64,000 nucleotides of DNA from Spirogloea muscicola (Eukaryota > Streptophyta > Zygnematophyceae > Spirogloeales > Spirogloeaceae). How positions within the stretch are numbered: position 1 is the stretch's first letter; each line of letters begins with the position of its first letter. Under the pieces are notes generated by a model, which did no database searches, was not told the DNA's origin, and saw only the letters and a program-made list of their open reading frames with translations. Made by a program: the position numbers and the translations under genes. The stretch is taken from assembly GCA_009602725.1 (NCBI GenBank), contig WELB01000204.1, forward strand, positions 43,887 through 107,886, given 5' to 3'. This document shows, in pieces, positions 18,765 through 30,519 of this stretch.

Positions 18765-20173
18765 TCCAGAAGCATCAAGGTGGCCAAAGCAGCAGCGCCG
18801 CTAATGTTGCGACTCACAGGGTCCGCAACATTAAGACGGCCAGGGCGATAAAGCCATTGAAAGTCGAATTGTGCAATGCACTCCGACCATCGAGCTTGAC
18901 GCCGAGTCAAATGCTGCTGTGTGTGGAAATATGTCAACGGGCAATGATCCGTGACAACCGTAAATGCCACACCTTCCAGGTAGCAACGCCAGACACGTAA
19001 GGCGTGCACCACAGCCAGCAATTCCTGCTCGCCCGTAGCGTAATTTCGCTCTGCAGGTATGAGCAGGCGACTCTCAAACGCTAACGGGTGACCCTCTTGC
19101 AAGAGCACGGCACCAATGCCGGTCAAAGAGGCATCGCAGACAAGCTCATATGGCACGCCTTCACGAGGAAAGGCCAGCACAGGCGGAGACGTCAGCGCGT
19201 GCTAGATTCCCTCAAATGCACTCTGGCATTCGGACGACCATTCCCAAGGTACGTCCTTACGAGTCAACTTCGTAAGAGGAAGTGCCAAATTCCCATAGCC
19301 TTGTAGGAACATTCGAAAGTAGTTTGCAAAGCCCAAAAAGGAGCGCAATGCAGGGACCGTCTTTGGCACAGGCCAATCCCGTATGTGTGTTATTATCCAA
19401 CGCTCAAAGGCATGCATTGTAATGACTGCAATAAAGGTGACTTTGACATCTGCTCAAAGTGCTACGCCAGATCAGGGCACGACCGACCGAAGTCTTTTTG
19501 GGATCAACACGTATTCCGTCCTTGCCCACGACATGCCCGAGGTATGTCAATTCTGGCTAATTAAATGCGCACTTGGACCGCTTTGCGTACAAGTGATTGT
19601 CACGCAGCAGCTGCAGCACTTGGCGCAGGTGCGTCGCGTGATCCTCAGGTGTTTTGTTGAGCACCAGGATGTCATCCAAGTAAACCAGCACAAAATGGTA
19701 GAGCAAGGGGCCAAAGACCCTCGACATCACCGCCTGGAAAGTCGCTGGTGCATTGGTCAAACCAAAGCTCAGCACTTTGAATTGAAAAGTCCAAGCGGCG
19801 TCCGAAATGCTGACTTCGGAACATCTGCAGGCGTGATTCGGATTTGATGATACCCACTTGCCAGGTCCAGGGAGCTAAACACCGTAGCCTCTGCGAGCTA
19901 ATCGAACAGATCATCTATTCGAGGCAACGGGTAGCGGTTCTTGATTGTAAGCTTATTCAAAGCCCGATAATCGATGCACATCCGTAGAGTGCCATCCTTA
20001 TTTTTGACAAAAGGAATGGGTGCTCCGTATGGCGACTGAGAAAGCTCAATGTATTCTTTCGCCAGCAGGTTCTCGACCTGGGATTGCATCTCTCGAAATT
20101 CGAGGGGGCTAAGCCGGTTCATGGGACGGTAAGGCGGTTGAGCGCCTGGCTCCAATGGAATTGTGTGAGCCAC
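18765..20173 (-). pseudogene. El-2 reverse transcriptase and RNase H
   Basis: RT shows [20 protein letters not shown] near 19930-20000, FGLTNAPATFQAVMSRVFGP near 19710-19770 and the active-site YLDD near 19680. RNase H shows CDASLTGIGAVLLQEGHPL near 19080-19145 and TDHCPLTYF near 18930. These enzymes copy element RNA into DNA and remove the template. Domain order and motifs are typical of Ty3/Gypsy. Broken. Confidence 0.88.
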
Positions 20174-20600
20174 ACCTCGGTGAGGAGGGAGACCGTCCGG
20201 AAGAGAGTCGGGAAACCCGTCCGCAAACTCGTCCAGCAGCTTATCAAGAATCCCGCCCCCCTGAGTCTACGAGGAACCTAGCTGGTGCCGCAGCAACCAG
20301 CCCCTCGAACAGCATGGTGTGTCCCCCATGGACACTGCCAAGGAATGGGGTGCGAGCGACGTATACCCGGACCGAGGTCGGGCAAGGTCTATGCTGAGAG
20401 CCTTCGACGCTGCGCCTGAGGAGCCTGTGGCCCGCCTCGTGCGAGCATAAGAGGTCCATCCCAAGCGGAGCTCGACTAGGCACGCACCGCCTCTGCGGCA
20501 CAATGAAGAACAGCATTTCTTCAGCCTCACGGCGCTCAGGCCAGCTCAAGTAAATATCAGCAGCCATTTGCAAAGCATTGTGGGCAACCCATTGTGGGCC
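20174..20600 (-). pseudogene. El-2 protease region
   Basis: A minus-strand segment with [20 protein letters not shown] places the retropepsin-type DSG motif near 20250-20280. Comparable stretches lie near 29560-29880 (El-5) and 59780-59916 (El-12). The aspartic protease cleaves the Gag-Pol precursor. Confidence 0.65.
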
Positions 20601-21797
20601 ACCCACACAAATAGAGGCCCTCCGGCCTCCAGGCCTTGCAACAAAGCAGATATGGAGCGCACAACCGGCACGGTTGGTGGGCAAGCAATGCCAGCAAGAT
20701 CAAACAGCTCAAGTGCGTCTGGCTGAATGATGTGGCTCTCACAGGCAAAGGTCAGGCACTCAAGCTTCCCCTTGAAGCTGGCCTTGTCCCGGCCCATCGG
20801 GCGCTGAGGACGTGGCCTCGATGGAGATGGACCTGCCGCCAGGCAGTCCCTGAGCAGGTGGCCCTTGGCGCCGCAGCCATAGCAGTCACCACCTCCTTCC
20901 ATTCGCTGGCCAGCACCTGTCACGCGTGGCTGAAGGCCGCCATAGGAACGAGCGTCAGAGCCCTCCTTAGGGTTAGCCCTCTTCCTGCCCCGCTCTGCAG
21001 ATCCCCCTGCCTCCAGCAGGAGACGTTCGCCACGCCCAATGTCCGGCGTGCTGAGCAGCTCCCGAGCATGCTCCATCAGCATTGGAGTGAGCCACGCCAA
21101 CATCTTGCTGAGCCAGGGCTGCAGTCCACCCGGGTCGTCACGACCGGAGTAGAGCTCTGGTGCGTGGGCCTGGGCAAGGCCATGCACAGAGTTGCCACCG
21201 CTCCTGCACACCAGATGCCCCGCGGCATTGGTCTCTTGCGCATGCCATTGTCCCGCGCGAAGCTGGGCAATGGAGGTGCGGTGCTCCGTTGCACATCCGC
21301 TCAAGCAGGCGGTAGAGCTCCTTCGGAACTGGGTCCATCGCAGCCTGGACTGCCGCCAGGTCCTGCGTAAGGAGTGCAACACGGTGCAGGTCCCCAGCCG
21401 ACAAGCCCTCCAGGCCTCCGGCTCCCAGCTCGACATGCCCCTCCAGGGCTTGCCCTGCAGCAGCCACTGCATCCGCAGTATCTGGCCCTGCCGCAGCCGC
21501 TGCATCCACAGCCGACCGCCCTGCAGCCGCTGCATCCACAGCCGACCGCGCTGCAGCCGCCGCATCCACAACCGACCGCCCTGCAGCCGCTGCATCCACA
21601 GCCGACCGCGCTGCTGTCCGAGGACGGCTGGATCTTGCGCTGGAGGTAGGTGAAGTCATTCTGTCTGAGGGACACTGCAGGATCAATTCAGCTCCGACAG
21701 TCAGCAGACTAAACCCTCCATACTGCAATACAAGACATCGCAAGACTGCTGCAGCAGCGAGCGAGCAAGCAAGGCAGCGCACAAATCCACACCTCAA
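20601..21797 (-). pseudogene. El-2 Gag: repeat-bearing N-terminus, coiled region, CCHC knuckle
   Basis: Gag forms the particle and binds element RNA. Minus-strand coding from about 21797 has a hydrophobic start (LACSLAAAAVLRCLVLQYG), then MTSPTSSARSS, an (A/G)RSAVDAAAA decapeptide array (21490-21620), a helical segment (LSAGDLHRVALLTQDLAAV) and later the knuckle CYGCGAKGHLLRDC (20845-20886). El-12 has the same head and helix but no decapeptide array. Broken. Confidence 0.8.
21490..21620 (-). repeat. 30-bp in-frame minisatellite in El-2 gag
   Basis: Four to five units of 30 bp sharing CTGCAGCCGCTGCATCCACA, coding for a decapeptide. A related array of about three units lies at 27001-27090 in El-4. 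Confidence 0.8.
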
Positions 21798-22413
21798 TCA
21801 GCATGGAGGCAGACAGCCGCGATGTGACCAAGACCGATGCTCGCGAGCAACGCTGGTCACACGACTGACCTCACCACACAAAGCTGGGCAGTGTAGCGGC
21901 TGCCTGTGACCCGAGCGGGGGCGTTGCGAGGCTGCGGAATCGGCGGCGCCTGCCGGGGCCCAGGGCGCCGCGTGGAGGGCCTGCCCATCCCAAGCCGGGA
22001 GTCGGGCGCGGGCGCCCCTCGGAGGGGGGGCGCTCGCGCCGCGCTGAGGCGGCCGTCACCGCGCCAGGCGGGGAACCGAGCAGCGACCACAGCCCGCTCT
22101 CGGCAGTGGGGGGACAGCGGGCCTGAGCGGCCGCGCCTGGATCACCCCGACAGCCACGGCTGCAAGCTCAAGCTTCACCTCAAAAGGAGCGAACACAACA
22201 AGTGGTCCTGGAGGATCAGTCCGCAATCTGGCGTTGGTCGCCGGCCCACGGCGCAAGGATGACGCAGCACCCAACGCTTCCGCGGAGCCGTCCCACGGAC
22301 CAACGTCTGGCAAGCACTTCAACTTTGACAGAGAAACTCAGGCCAGAATATCAGGAGATCCTTGCATCATCAGCGAGCACAAGAAGTCACAAGCACGATG
22401 GATGCAAGACCAC

Positions 22414-22424
22414 CTCTGATACCA
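22414..22424 (-). other. Primer-binding site of El-2
   Basis: CTCTGATACCA on the plus strand (TGGTATCAGAG on the element strand), one base from the 5' LTR. It matches the 3' end of the plant-type initiator-Met tRNA. The same site is at 27613-27623, 49308-49318, 55613-55623, 57060-57070 and 61952-61962. Confidence 0.85.
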
Positions 22425-22425
22425 A

Positions 22426-22958
22426 TGTAAGAAATCTCGCCCTGAACACGCATTTAGACAGAGAGAGTCCTTATTGTATTCGAGCATAGGGGGTCTAGGG
22501 GCCAACCCACTACACAAGGAAGCACTAGCGCATAGCGCAGCGGAAGACAGGCCCTGTGGCGCCGCCTTGACGGCGACTCCACCTCCTGGGCGCAGGCCGG
22601 CGCAGCAGGCCCCGCAGCGCAGTGCGGCGGCGGGTGCGGCGGCGAGCAGCAGCAAGGCTGCTCCGAGGCTTCCCGGGCTCGAACTGATTGATGAGCCTCA
22701 GCCCCTGAGGCTCCTTAGTGCTCCCCCGTGCCACCCCCCCTCCAGGGGTTCGCCCCAAGGCCCGCCTTGCGGCGGGCTCAAAGATCCTCCCTTGAACGGG
22801 CGGATCCTGGCGAGGGGTATTTCGGGACGGGCGGAGCCCGCCCCAGGGCGGGCCCCCGGGCGGGCCCGCCAGCCAGCTGGCGGGTCACCTGGCCCAAATA
22901 GTCGGTCATGTAATGTCCACAAAGCCATGTGGCTTAAGCAGACGGCTGTTTCATTACA
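22426..22958 (-). repeat. 5' LTR of El-2 (family C)
   Basis: TGTAAGAAAT to TTTCATTACA, 533 bp, with hairpin GCCGCC-TTGA-CGGCG near 22562-22576 and the GCGGGCCCGCC-rich U3 near 22840-22880. Confidence 0.9.
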
Positions 22959-23060
22959 CTGCAGCAGCAGGCGCAGCAGCAGGGCTGCGCCTCAGGCAGC
23001 AGCTGCAGGTCTGCGCCTCTCTCTGGGCTTCACTGATCCGAACTGCTCAGTGCCAATAGG
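22959..23060 (-). repeat. Right part of the G-type LTR broken by El-2
   Basis: CAG-rich R-like sequence (GCAGCAGGCGCAGCAGCAGG, CTCTCTCTGGGCTTCACTG) continuing the 15877-16130 fragment. It gives way to integrase-coding DNA near 23061 without a clear LTR end. Confidence 0.45.
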
Positions 23061-23858
23061 CTTGCAGCCTCCTTTCCAGAAGTGACCCGTACCTAAGATC
23101 GTGGTCCGAGACCATCCTTTTGGGTACGCTATGCAACTTCCACACCTTCTCCACAAAAATGCCAGCAAAGTCCTTCGCCGAAGCACGCGTGGTCGTTGGA
23201 GCAAAGGGTACCAACTTGCTCAACCAATCCACAAAAACGACAAATGGCTTCAAATCCACTCCGCGTCTGGTCAAGTGTTTGATCCACACGCACATCAGCT
23301 TAATTCCGCAAATCGTCAGGGTTGACGTAATCTGGCTGGCTTGCCAGAGATTGCCTTGCTTCGCTGGCGTGTGGCACAGCTTTGCCCAAAAGTGTGTGCC
23401 TGGGCCACTAGAGAGGGCGCTTCACAGCCGTGTTGGTCTAATCAACTCCCAGATGACCACTGTATGGCGTGTCATGCAGCTCCTGCATGATGGTGCTCCG
23501 CACGGCATTGTAGTCCCGAAGCACAATGGCGTCGCCGTGCCACCAAAAGCCACTGTCATTGGAGAGTGTGCTTACGTTGGTTGCCTCCGCAAACCAAGGG
23601 TCTGTGCCGTACCCATCACGACACGCACATCAGAGAGATTGGCAGTCGTTTGCAGAGAAGCACCGTGAGTAGGACGCATGCCTGCATCCGCATCTCGCAA
23701 CTCGTTCAAGGCAAGCACTGCAGCAGCCCCTGCAATGTTGCTGCTCACCGGGTCCGCAACATCGAGCCTTCCAGGGCGGTACTCTTACTGGAATCGGAAT
23801 GATGCCTCTCGTTTTGCTCACCGAGCTTACCGCCTCGTCAGTTGCTGTGGAATGTGGA

Positions 23859-24719
23859 TGTAAGTTGGCCTCAGTTCGAGAGTGCCAACGGTGCCGGAAC
23901 TCTTACATGATCGTATCATATCAATGTTTGGAAGTCACAAACGGTACCGGGAGCTTCGCTTCACTGTAGGTAGCTAAGTACGGTCCGAGGCCCCGGCTTT
24001 CGTACCGCACGTGCTCCGCCCAGGCCGCTTCGCGCCTCCTTGGAGCCGCCCGAGGCGCCGCGCCGCGCCGCCCACGGCGTCGCTTCGCGCCTCCTTGGTG
24101 CGGCCCAAGGCGTCGCGTCGCGCCTCCTTGGTGTGGCCCAATGGGCGCCGCTTCGCGTCTCTTGTAACGCCCAAGGGGCGTCGCTCCGGTGTCCCCAATA
24201 ATCAGGCCCGCCCATCCAGGGGAAGACCTTGGGGGCAACCCTTGTCACACCCTCAGAGGAGGGGTGGCAGATGGAACGCTAATCAATAGTAGGCCGAGGC
24301 CAGACTCCTCAGTTGGACCCGTAACGCTAAAATAGGCACAGCCCTGCTGCTGCCTGCTGCCGCAGCCGCCGCCACAGCTCTGCTGCTGCTGCCTGCCGCT
24401 GCAGCCGCCGCCACAGCCCTCTGCTGCCGCCTGCTGCCCAGCCCATCGCCGCAGCTCGTCGCTGCGGGCCTCGCCGGCTCCCTGTGAGTACCATGGCTGC
24501 GGCCCTTGCGGGTATAGCTGCTGACCTGACCCTTGGTCGAGTCGCCGCCTTCCGGCGGTGCCTCAGGGTAAGACTTCCGCCGCCCTATGTGCGCGTATGT
24601 GTGCGCTGTGTGCGCTGGCGTTCCACTCTGTAAGGAGGTTGTATCCCAAACACACTATGTCCGCGACCTAAAAAGGACAGTTTGACCCTAACTGTGTGAT
24701 TAGGGACAGAGACGTTACA
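23859..24719 (+). repeat. Solo LTR family A, target duplication GTGGA
   Basis: GTGGA at 23854-23858 and 24720-24724. 861 bp, complete, TGTAAGTTGG to GACGTTACA. Its U3 carries a repeat built on CTTCGCGCCTCCTTGG (about 24030-24165), different from the U3 repeats of other A copies. Confidence 0.93.
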
Positions 24720-24770
24720 GTGGACGTACGTCAACAAGGAATGATCCGTGACTACTGTAAAGTCCACACC

Positions 24771-25130
24771 GTCCAGGTAGTAACGCCAATTCCAGATGGC
24801 GTGCACCGAGCCAGCAGCTCTTGCTCACCCGTAGTGTAAATTCGCCCTGCGGGATCAGCAGGCGACTCTTACACGCTTTCAGGTGGCCCTCTTGCTAGAG
24901 CACGGCTACTTATGCCGGTCAACGAGGCGTCACAATCAGCTCTTCGGCACGCCTTTCAAAGGCAAGTACAGGTGGAGATGTAAGTGCCTGTTGGATTTCC
25001 TCGTATGTCCTCTGGCATTTGGACGACCACTCCCTGGGTTTGTTGTTCTGAGTGAGCCGCGTAAGAGAAGTGCCATTTGCCTCAACCTTTCCGGAAGTCA
25101 TTCGCGAACCCCTGAAAGGATCTCAGCTGA
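24771..25130 (-). repeat. 360-bp duplicated RNase H/RT segment, copy 1
   Basis: About 97% identical by eye to 28211-28575. Both begin GTCCAGGTAGTAACGCC. El-4 lies between the copies. Confidence 0.8.
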
Positions 25131-25132
25131 GA

Positions 25133-25166
25133 CATTGCGCCACAGGGCCTGTCTTCCGCTGCGCGT
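25133..25166 (+). repeat. C-type U5 fragment in forward orientation next to reversed El-4 LTR
   Basis: GCCACAGGGCCTGTCTTCCG and a few more bases match C U5 in the orientation opposite to the LTR that starts at 25167, giving an inverted repeat with 25275-25305. Confidence 0.7.
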
Positions 25167-25737
25167 TGTAGTGAATTTCGCCCTGAACACGCAGTTAGAG
25201 GGAGAGAGTCCTTATTGAGTTCGAACATAGTGGGTTTAGGAGCCAACCCACTACACCAGGAAGCACTAGCGCAATGCGCAGCGGAAGACAGGCCCTGTGG
25301 CGCCGCCGTCCGGCGGCGACTCCACCTCCTGGGCGCAGACCAGCACTGCTGGCCCTTGACGGGCGCAGCCACGGGCGCCCCGCAGCAGGCCCGCGGCAGT
25401 GCGGCGGCTGCTGCGGTGGCGAGCAGCGGCAAGGCTGCTCCTGGGACTTCACTGGCTCGAACTGATTGTGGAGCCTCAGCCCCTGAAGCTCCTTATGCTT
25501 CCCAGTGCCACCCCCCCCCTCCAGGGGTGTGAGCGGGTCGCCCCAAGGCCCACCTTGCGGCGGGCCCAAAGATCCTCCCTTGAAAGGGCGGACCTTGGCG
25601 AAGGGTAATTCGGGACGGGCGGAGCCCGCCCCCGGGCGGGCCACTTCCCGGCCAGCCAGCGGGTCACCTGGCCCAAATAGTCGGTCATGTAATGCCAACA
25701 GAGCCATGTGGCTTAACCAGACAGCTGTTTCATTGCA
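25167..25737 (-). repeat. 3' LTR of El-4 (family C)
   Basis: TGTAGTGAAT to TTTCATTGCA, followed by TACCTTACCACTCTGG. Confidence 0.88.
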
Positions 25738-27625
25738 TACCTTACCACTCTGGTGTTCACGTTCTCGGGAACACCAAGAGAACAGTCACCTGGACAATTT
25801 GCCAAATTGACCACAGGTTTCCACATTAAGTGCTCAGGCCCATACCCGATACACTTCATCAGATAGTACTCCGTGCTTAGTAGCACTTGAGCACCAACAT
25901 TGAAGGACAGATCCTTCCGATATTTGGCAGCATAAGCCTTTGGCGACTCTGGGCAATTTCCAAGAAATGCCCCGCTCAGCTCTGAGCTTGCAAGAGGTCC
26001 CAATGAAGGCCGCCACGGCGGGAACATAGTTCCGGCCCCCTCCCCACTTGGAGCGGGGCGCGGGAATGTTAGCCACCTGGGCTGAGAAGCCCCTCTACCA
26101 AAGCACAAACATACCCTTTACGGACACGTATGTACAGCTGATAAGGGTCAGCCGAGGTTTGCAGAGAAGCTTGACGAGTCGGACGCAATCCTGCAGCCCG
26201 CACTCCAGAAGCAGTCAAGGTAGCCGTCACAACGGCGTTGCGAATGTGGCTGATGCAAAGCCTCGAGAACCAATGCACATCTGTAGAGTGCCAGTCCTCC
26301 TTTTGACAAAGAGAATAGGTGCTCTGTATGGCGAATAAGGTGGCTCCATGAGGAATGCAAGTCATTGCAACTCCTCCCACTCTGGTCAGATTGACCGGAG
26401 TATGGCTGACATTGGGCGGCCCTGGCAAGTCCATGCGCAGGATTCCCCCACCAGCTTTGGCGCATCAAATGCACCTCAGCCCCGACCCCTTGCAAACGCC
26501 TCTCGCAGGCCCGAAGCCGGCCGAGCAAGCTTTGCACCTTCCCCCACAATGCCCCCAGTAGGGCGTGGGAGGACGGGTCCAGCACAGCAGCTGCCTCCAA
26601 GGAGTGTTGCCGAGATGGATGGGCCCTCGCAAGTCCATGCGACAGGTTGCCACTGCTCTGGCGCATCAAATGCACCGCAGCGTCGACCCCATGCACATGC
26701 CGCTCTCCGGCTTGCAGCCGGACGAGGTGGGCACGCTGTTCCTCATGCGACCCCTCGAGGTAGGCACGAAAGTAACGGGTCCAGGCCAGCCTTAGCTGCC
26801 TGCAGCTGCTCAGTAAGGAGTGCCATGCTTTGCACCTCCACAGCCGACAAGCTCTCTTGGCCTTCGGCTCACAGCTCGGCGTGCCCCTCAAAGGCTTGCC
26901 CTGCAGCAACCAGTGCATCCGCCACTGGCCCTGCAGCAGCCGATGCATCCACAGCCGGCTGCCACGCAGCAGGCGCTGCATCCGCTGTATCTGGCCCAAC
27001 CGAAGCCGCTGCATCCACGGCCGACCGCCCTGCAACCGCTGCATCCGCAGCCGACCGCCCTGCAGCCGCTGCATCCGCAGCCGACCGCTCTGCCTCCCGA
27101 GGAGGGCTTGGCCGCGCACTGGAGGTGTGCAATACCATGCTGTCTGAAGGACACTGAAGGATCAATTCAGGCTTCGACAGTCAGCAGATCACACACACCA
27201 TACCGCAATACAGGGTATCGCAAGACTGCTGCAGCAGCGAGCGAGCAAGCAAGGCAGCGCGCACCTCACACCTCCTAAAGCAGGCAGGCAGACAGCCGCA
27301 AAGATGACCAAGACCGATGCACTCGATGCACTCGACTCGGCCACACGACTAACCATTTCGCACAAAGACTGCAAGTCACAGCCACACCTCAGCAGGAGCG
27401 AATGCAGGATGTGGTCCTCAAAGGTAGTCGATGATTGGCGTTGGTCGCTGCTGGCTCTGCGCTCCCGCTGAGCCACCTTACGCACCAACGTCTGGCAAGA
27501 CACCTTAACTTCAACAGAAAGGGTCAGGCCAGCACATCAGGGAGGTCCTTGCATCATCAGCAGCAGGCACAAAAAAATGACAAGCCCACAAGCCTGATAG
27601 ATGCAAGACCACCTCTGATACCAAT

Positions 27626-28210
27626 TGTAGTGAATCTCGCCCTGAACACGCAGTTAGAGGGAGAGAGTCCTTATTGATTTCGAACATTGTTGATTTCGAA
27701 CATAGTGGGTTTAGGAGCCAACCCACTACACCAGGAAGCACTAGCGCAATGCGCAGCGGAAGACAGGCCCTGTGGCGCCGCCGTCTGGCGGCGACTCCAC
27801 CTCCTGGGCGCAGACCAGCGACTGGCCCTTGACGGGCGCAGCCACAGGCGCCCGGCAGCAGGCCCGCGGCAGTGCGGCGGCTGCTGCGACGGCGAGCAGC
27901 GGCAAGGCTGCTCCTGGGACTTCACTGGCACTGATTGTGGAGCCTCAGCCCCTGAGGCTCCTTATGCTTCCCAGTGCCACCCCCCCCCTCCAGGGGTGTG
28001 AGCGGGTCGCCCCAAGGCCCACCTTGCGGCGGGCCCAAAGATCCTCCCTTGAAAGGGCGGACCTTGGCGAAGGGTAATTCGGGACGGGCGGAGCCCGCAC
28101 CCGGGCGGGCCACTTCCCGGCCAGCCAGCTGGCGGGTCACCTGGCCCAAATAGTCGGTCATGTAATGCCAACAGAGCCATGTGGCTTAACCAGACAGCTG
28201 TTTCATTACA
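27626..28210 (-). repeat. 5' LTR of El-4 (family C)
   Basis: TGTAGTGAAT to TTTCATTACA, 585 bp, preceded by the primer-binding site. Confidence 0.9.
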
Positions 28211-29151
28211 GTCCAGGTAGTAACGCCAATTCCAGATGGCGTGCACCGAGCCAGCAGCTCTTGCTCACCCTAGTGTAAATTCGCCCTGCGGGATCAGCAG
28301 GCGACTCTTACACGCTTTCAGGTGGCCCTCTTGCAAGAGCACGGCTACTTATGCCGGTCAACGAGGCGTCACAATCAGCTCTTCGGCACGCCTTTTAAAG
28401 GCAAGTACAGGCGGAGATGTAAGTGCCTGTTGGATTTCCTCGAATTTCTCTGGCATTTGGACGACCACTCCCTGGGTTTGTTGTTCTGAGTGAGCCGCGT
28501 AAGAGAAGTGCCATTTTCCTCAACCTTTGCAGGAATTTCCGGAAGTCATTCTCGAACCCCTAAAAGGATCTCAGCTGAGGCACAGTCCGTTGCACGGGCC
28601 AATCCCGTACGACCAAGTCGTCTTGGGGTCGACGCGTATCCTGTCTTTGCCCACGTGGCAAAGGGTATCGCTTCTTGATAGTGAGCTTGCCAAAAGCTCG
28701 ATCAACGATGCACATCCGAAGATTGCCGTCTCCTTCTGCACGAAGAGGATCGGTGCACCGTACGGCGACTGAGAAGGCTCCCCATGACCCTTCCTTAGCA
28801 ATCCATCTTGGCTTTGCATCTCTCGAGATTCGAGAGAAACAGTCGGCAAATCGGTCTGTACAGCGGCTCAGCGCCTGGCTCCATCGGAATGGTATAAGCC
28901 ACACCTCGGTGAGGAGGTAGACTGTCCGGGAGAGCACGGGTACCACACTTAAGTACTCATCCAGCAGATTATCAAGAACCCCCGCATTGTGAAGACTCAG
29001 CTCTCACATACGAGTCAGGGGCAGACTCGTTACGTGACGTCATCAACACAAGCTACGCGGACTCGACCGATTGCCTGTGCAGAAGCTTCTTCATCTGCGT
29101 GACGAATCAGCAGAGTCGAAGTTCCAGCCGCCCGTGGCGTTTGAAAGGTCT

Positions 29152-29343
29152 GCTCATTGCAAAGGACAAGGCGCCGTGCGCTACGTTGTCCAGTGCAATA
29201 ATGACGTTCAAAATCAAGGCATGATGATGTATTACCGAGACAATCAACCTCATTGCAAGCTCAAGGCGCCGTGCGCCACGTTGTGCAGTGCAAGTATGAC
29301 GCTCAAAGTCAAGGCATGCTGATGTGGCACCAAGCCAATTTTG
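29152..29343 (-). repeat. Two-unit tandem repeat, period about 96 bp, in El-5
   Basis: CTCATTGCAA, GGCGCCGTGCG, GTTGTSCAGTGCAA and TCAAGGCATG recur in order from 29152 and from 29248. Likely a local duplication in the protease-side region. Confidence 0.65.
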
Positions 29344-30519
29344 CTCCAAGATCTCATCAGAATTTTCCAGCCAGCTCAAATGGCATAAGAAGCCATATGG
29401 CCTTATCGTTCTGGATGCGAAGGGGCACTTTTCATGAATTCAGCACATCTATGGGTTGGCCATCAACCAATGTCACGCGCTCCAAAGCGTAAATTCCACA
29501 TGCAAGCTATGGACACCAATTAAGATCTCATCGACCAAAGGACGCAGTGGCCCCTTGAGTCTATGAGGATCCTAGCCGGTGATCAGCAACCAGCCCCTCA
29601 AACAGCATCGTCAGTACCCCATGTACAGCACCTAGAACTGGGTGTCGGGCGACGTAGATCAGCAGTCTCGCTGGATGCGGCCTCTCCTTATCATCACCGC
29701 CAGGCAGTAGGAGCTGGTGTCCCGCATTACACGAGCACCACAGCGACATCACATGCGGAGGTCGATGGACCACGCTGCGCCTCCAAGGCACAGGGAAAAT
29801 CAACACGTCTTCAGGTCGAAAAGGCCCACTCAGGTACACGTTCGCTGCTACGTGCAAGTCAGCATGGGACACCCACACACATAGAGGTCAATTGGCCCCC
29901 AGAGCTGTCAAAAGAGCAGAGACCGAGCGTACATTAGTTACGGCCGATTGCGGGCAGACCTCGCCAACCAGGTCGAAACAGCGGGCATACAGCTTGCCAT
30001 TTGAGCTCGTGTATTGTGAGACTTGAGTGTAAGACTCACGCTTGCCCTTGTCATTGCCATTACCCCGCCCGAGGGGACGTGCCAGCCGAGAGGTAGAAGG
30101 CCCGAAGTCTTGCTATGCAGCGATCGAGGTCGCCGCAGCGAATGCAACCAGCGCGAGGCTCCGACGCTATCTTCCTCGAGCCCCCGGCGGGGCCTGAGTT
30201 GCGGCCCCTCGGTGGGCCTCGCCTTCGTCCGAGCCCCCACAGCTTGGTAAGAAGGAACGCTCACCTCAGCAGGAGAGGCGTGCATGCGGCCCCTCAGTGG
30301 GCCTCGCCTTCGTCCCGCCTCAGCAGGAGGTCGCTCGTTCGATGGGTGACAAAGCAAAGATGTAAGCTTGCGTCATGCGCCGCCATCACAGGAGAAAAAT
30401 AGTGCCTCCGTCATGATGGTGTTCACGCCAGCCCCCGGCTTGCGTATATGGACCAACCAAAACACATTGGGAGGTCGAGAAAAGCTCCCAGGTGTCGTAC
30501 ATCTCGGGAGTGGAGCTTC

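Larger units (their letters stand above)
16131..22958 (-). mobile_element. El-2: full-length C-type Ty3/Gypsy chromovirus
   Basis: Minus-strand fossil with both LTRs (16131-17224, holding a nested LTR; 22426-22958), polypurine tract, primer-binding site, and gag, protease, RT, RNase H, integrase and chromodomain in standard Ty3/Gypsy order. Flanks ATGCA and CTGCA form a 4/5 duplication. Without the nested LTR it is about 6.3 kb. The two LTRs are near 97% identical by eye, so it is fairly young. It has all parts, but the coding region is broken in several places. It is the best template here for naming pieces of the other C elements. Confidence 0.92.
23061..25132 (-). mobile_element. El-3: old minus-strand Ty3/Gypsy pol fragment, split by a solo A LTR
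   Basis: Integrase-related segments (PKGWSRTTILGTGHFWKGG near 23050-23130), the linker (near 23600-23700) and RNase H/RT-related segments (24725-25130) in minus-strand order. No LTRs of its own. Broken in many places. The solo A LTR at 23859-24719 splits it. Its last 360 bp recur at 28211-28575. Confidence 0.75.
25167..28210 (-). mobile_element. El-4: short C-type element, gag-rich, most of pol absent
   Basis: 3' LTR 25167-25737, polypurine tract from 25738, chromodomain/integrase remnants (25738-26250), gag (about 26340-27170, with a decapeptide array at 27001-27090), primer-binding site 27613-27623, 5' LTR 27626-28210. The LTRs look about 96-97% identical. Flanks do not form a duplication (CGCGT and GTCCA). 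RT, RNase H and integrase cores are largely missing, so any movement would have depended on another element. Broken. Confidence 0.85.

Noticed and set aside
22414-22424. CTCTGATACCA looks like a tRNA 3' end
   Set aside because: It is the complement of a retrotransposon primer-binding site next to LTRs. No tRNA cloverleaf surrounds any copy.
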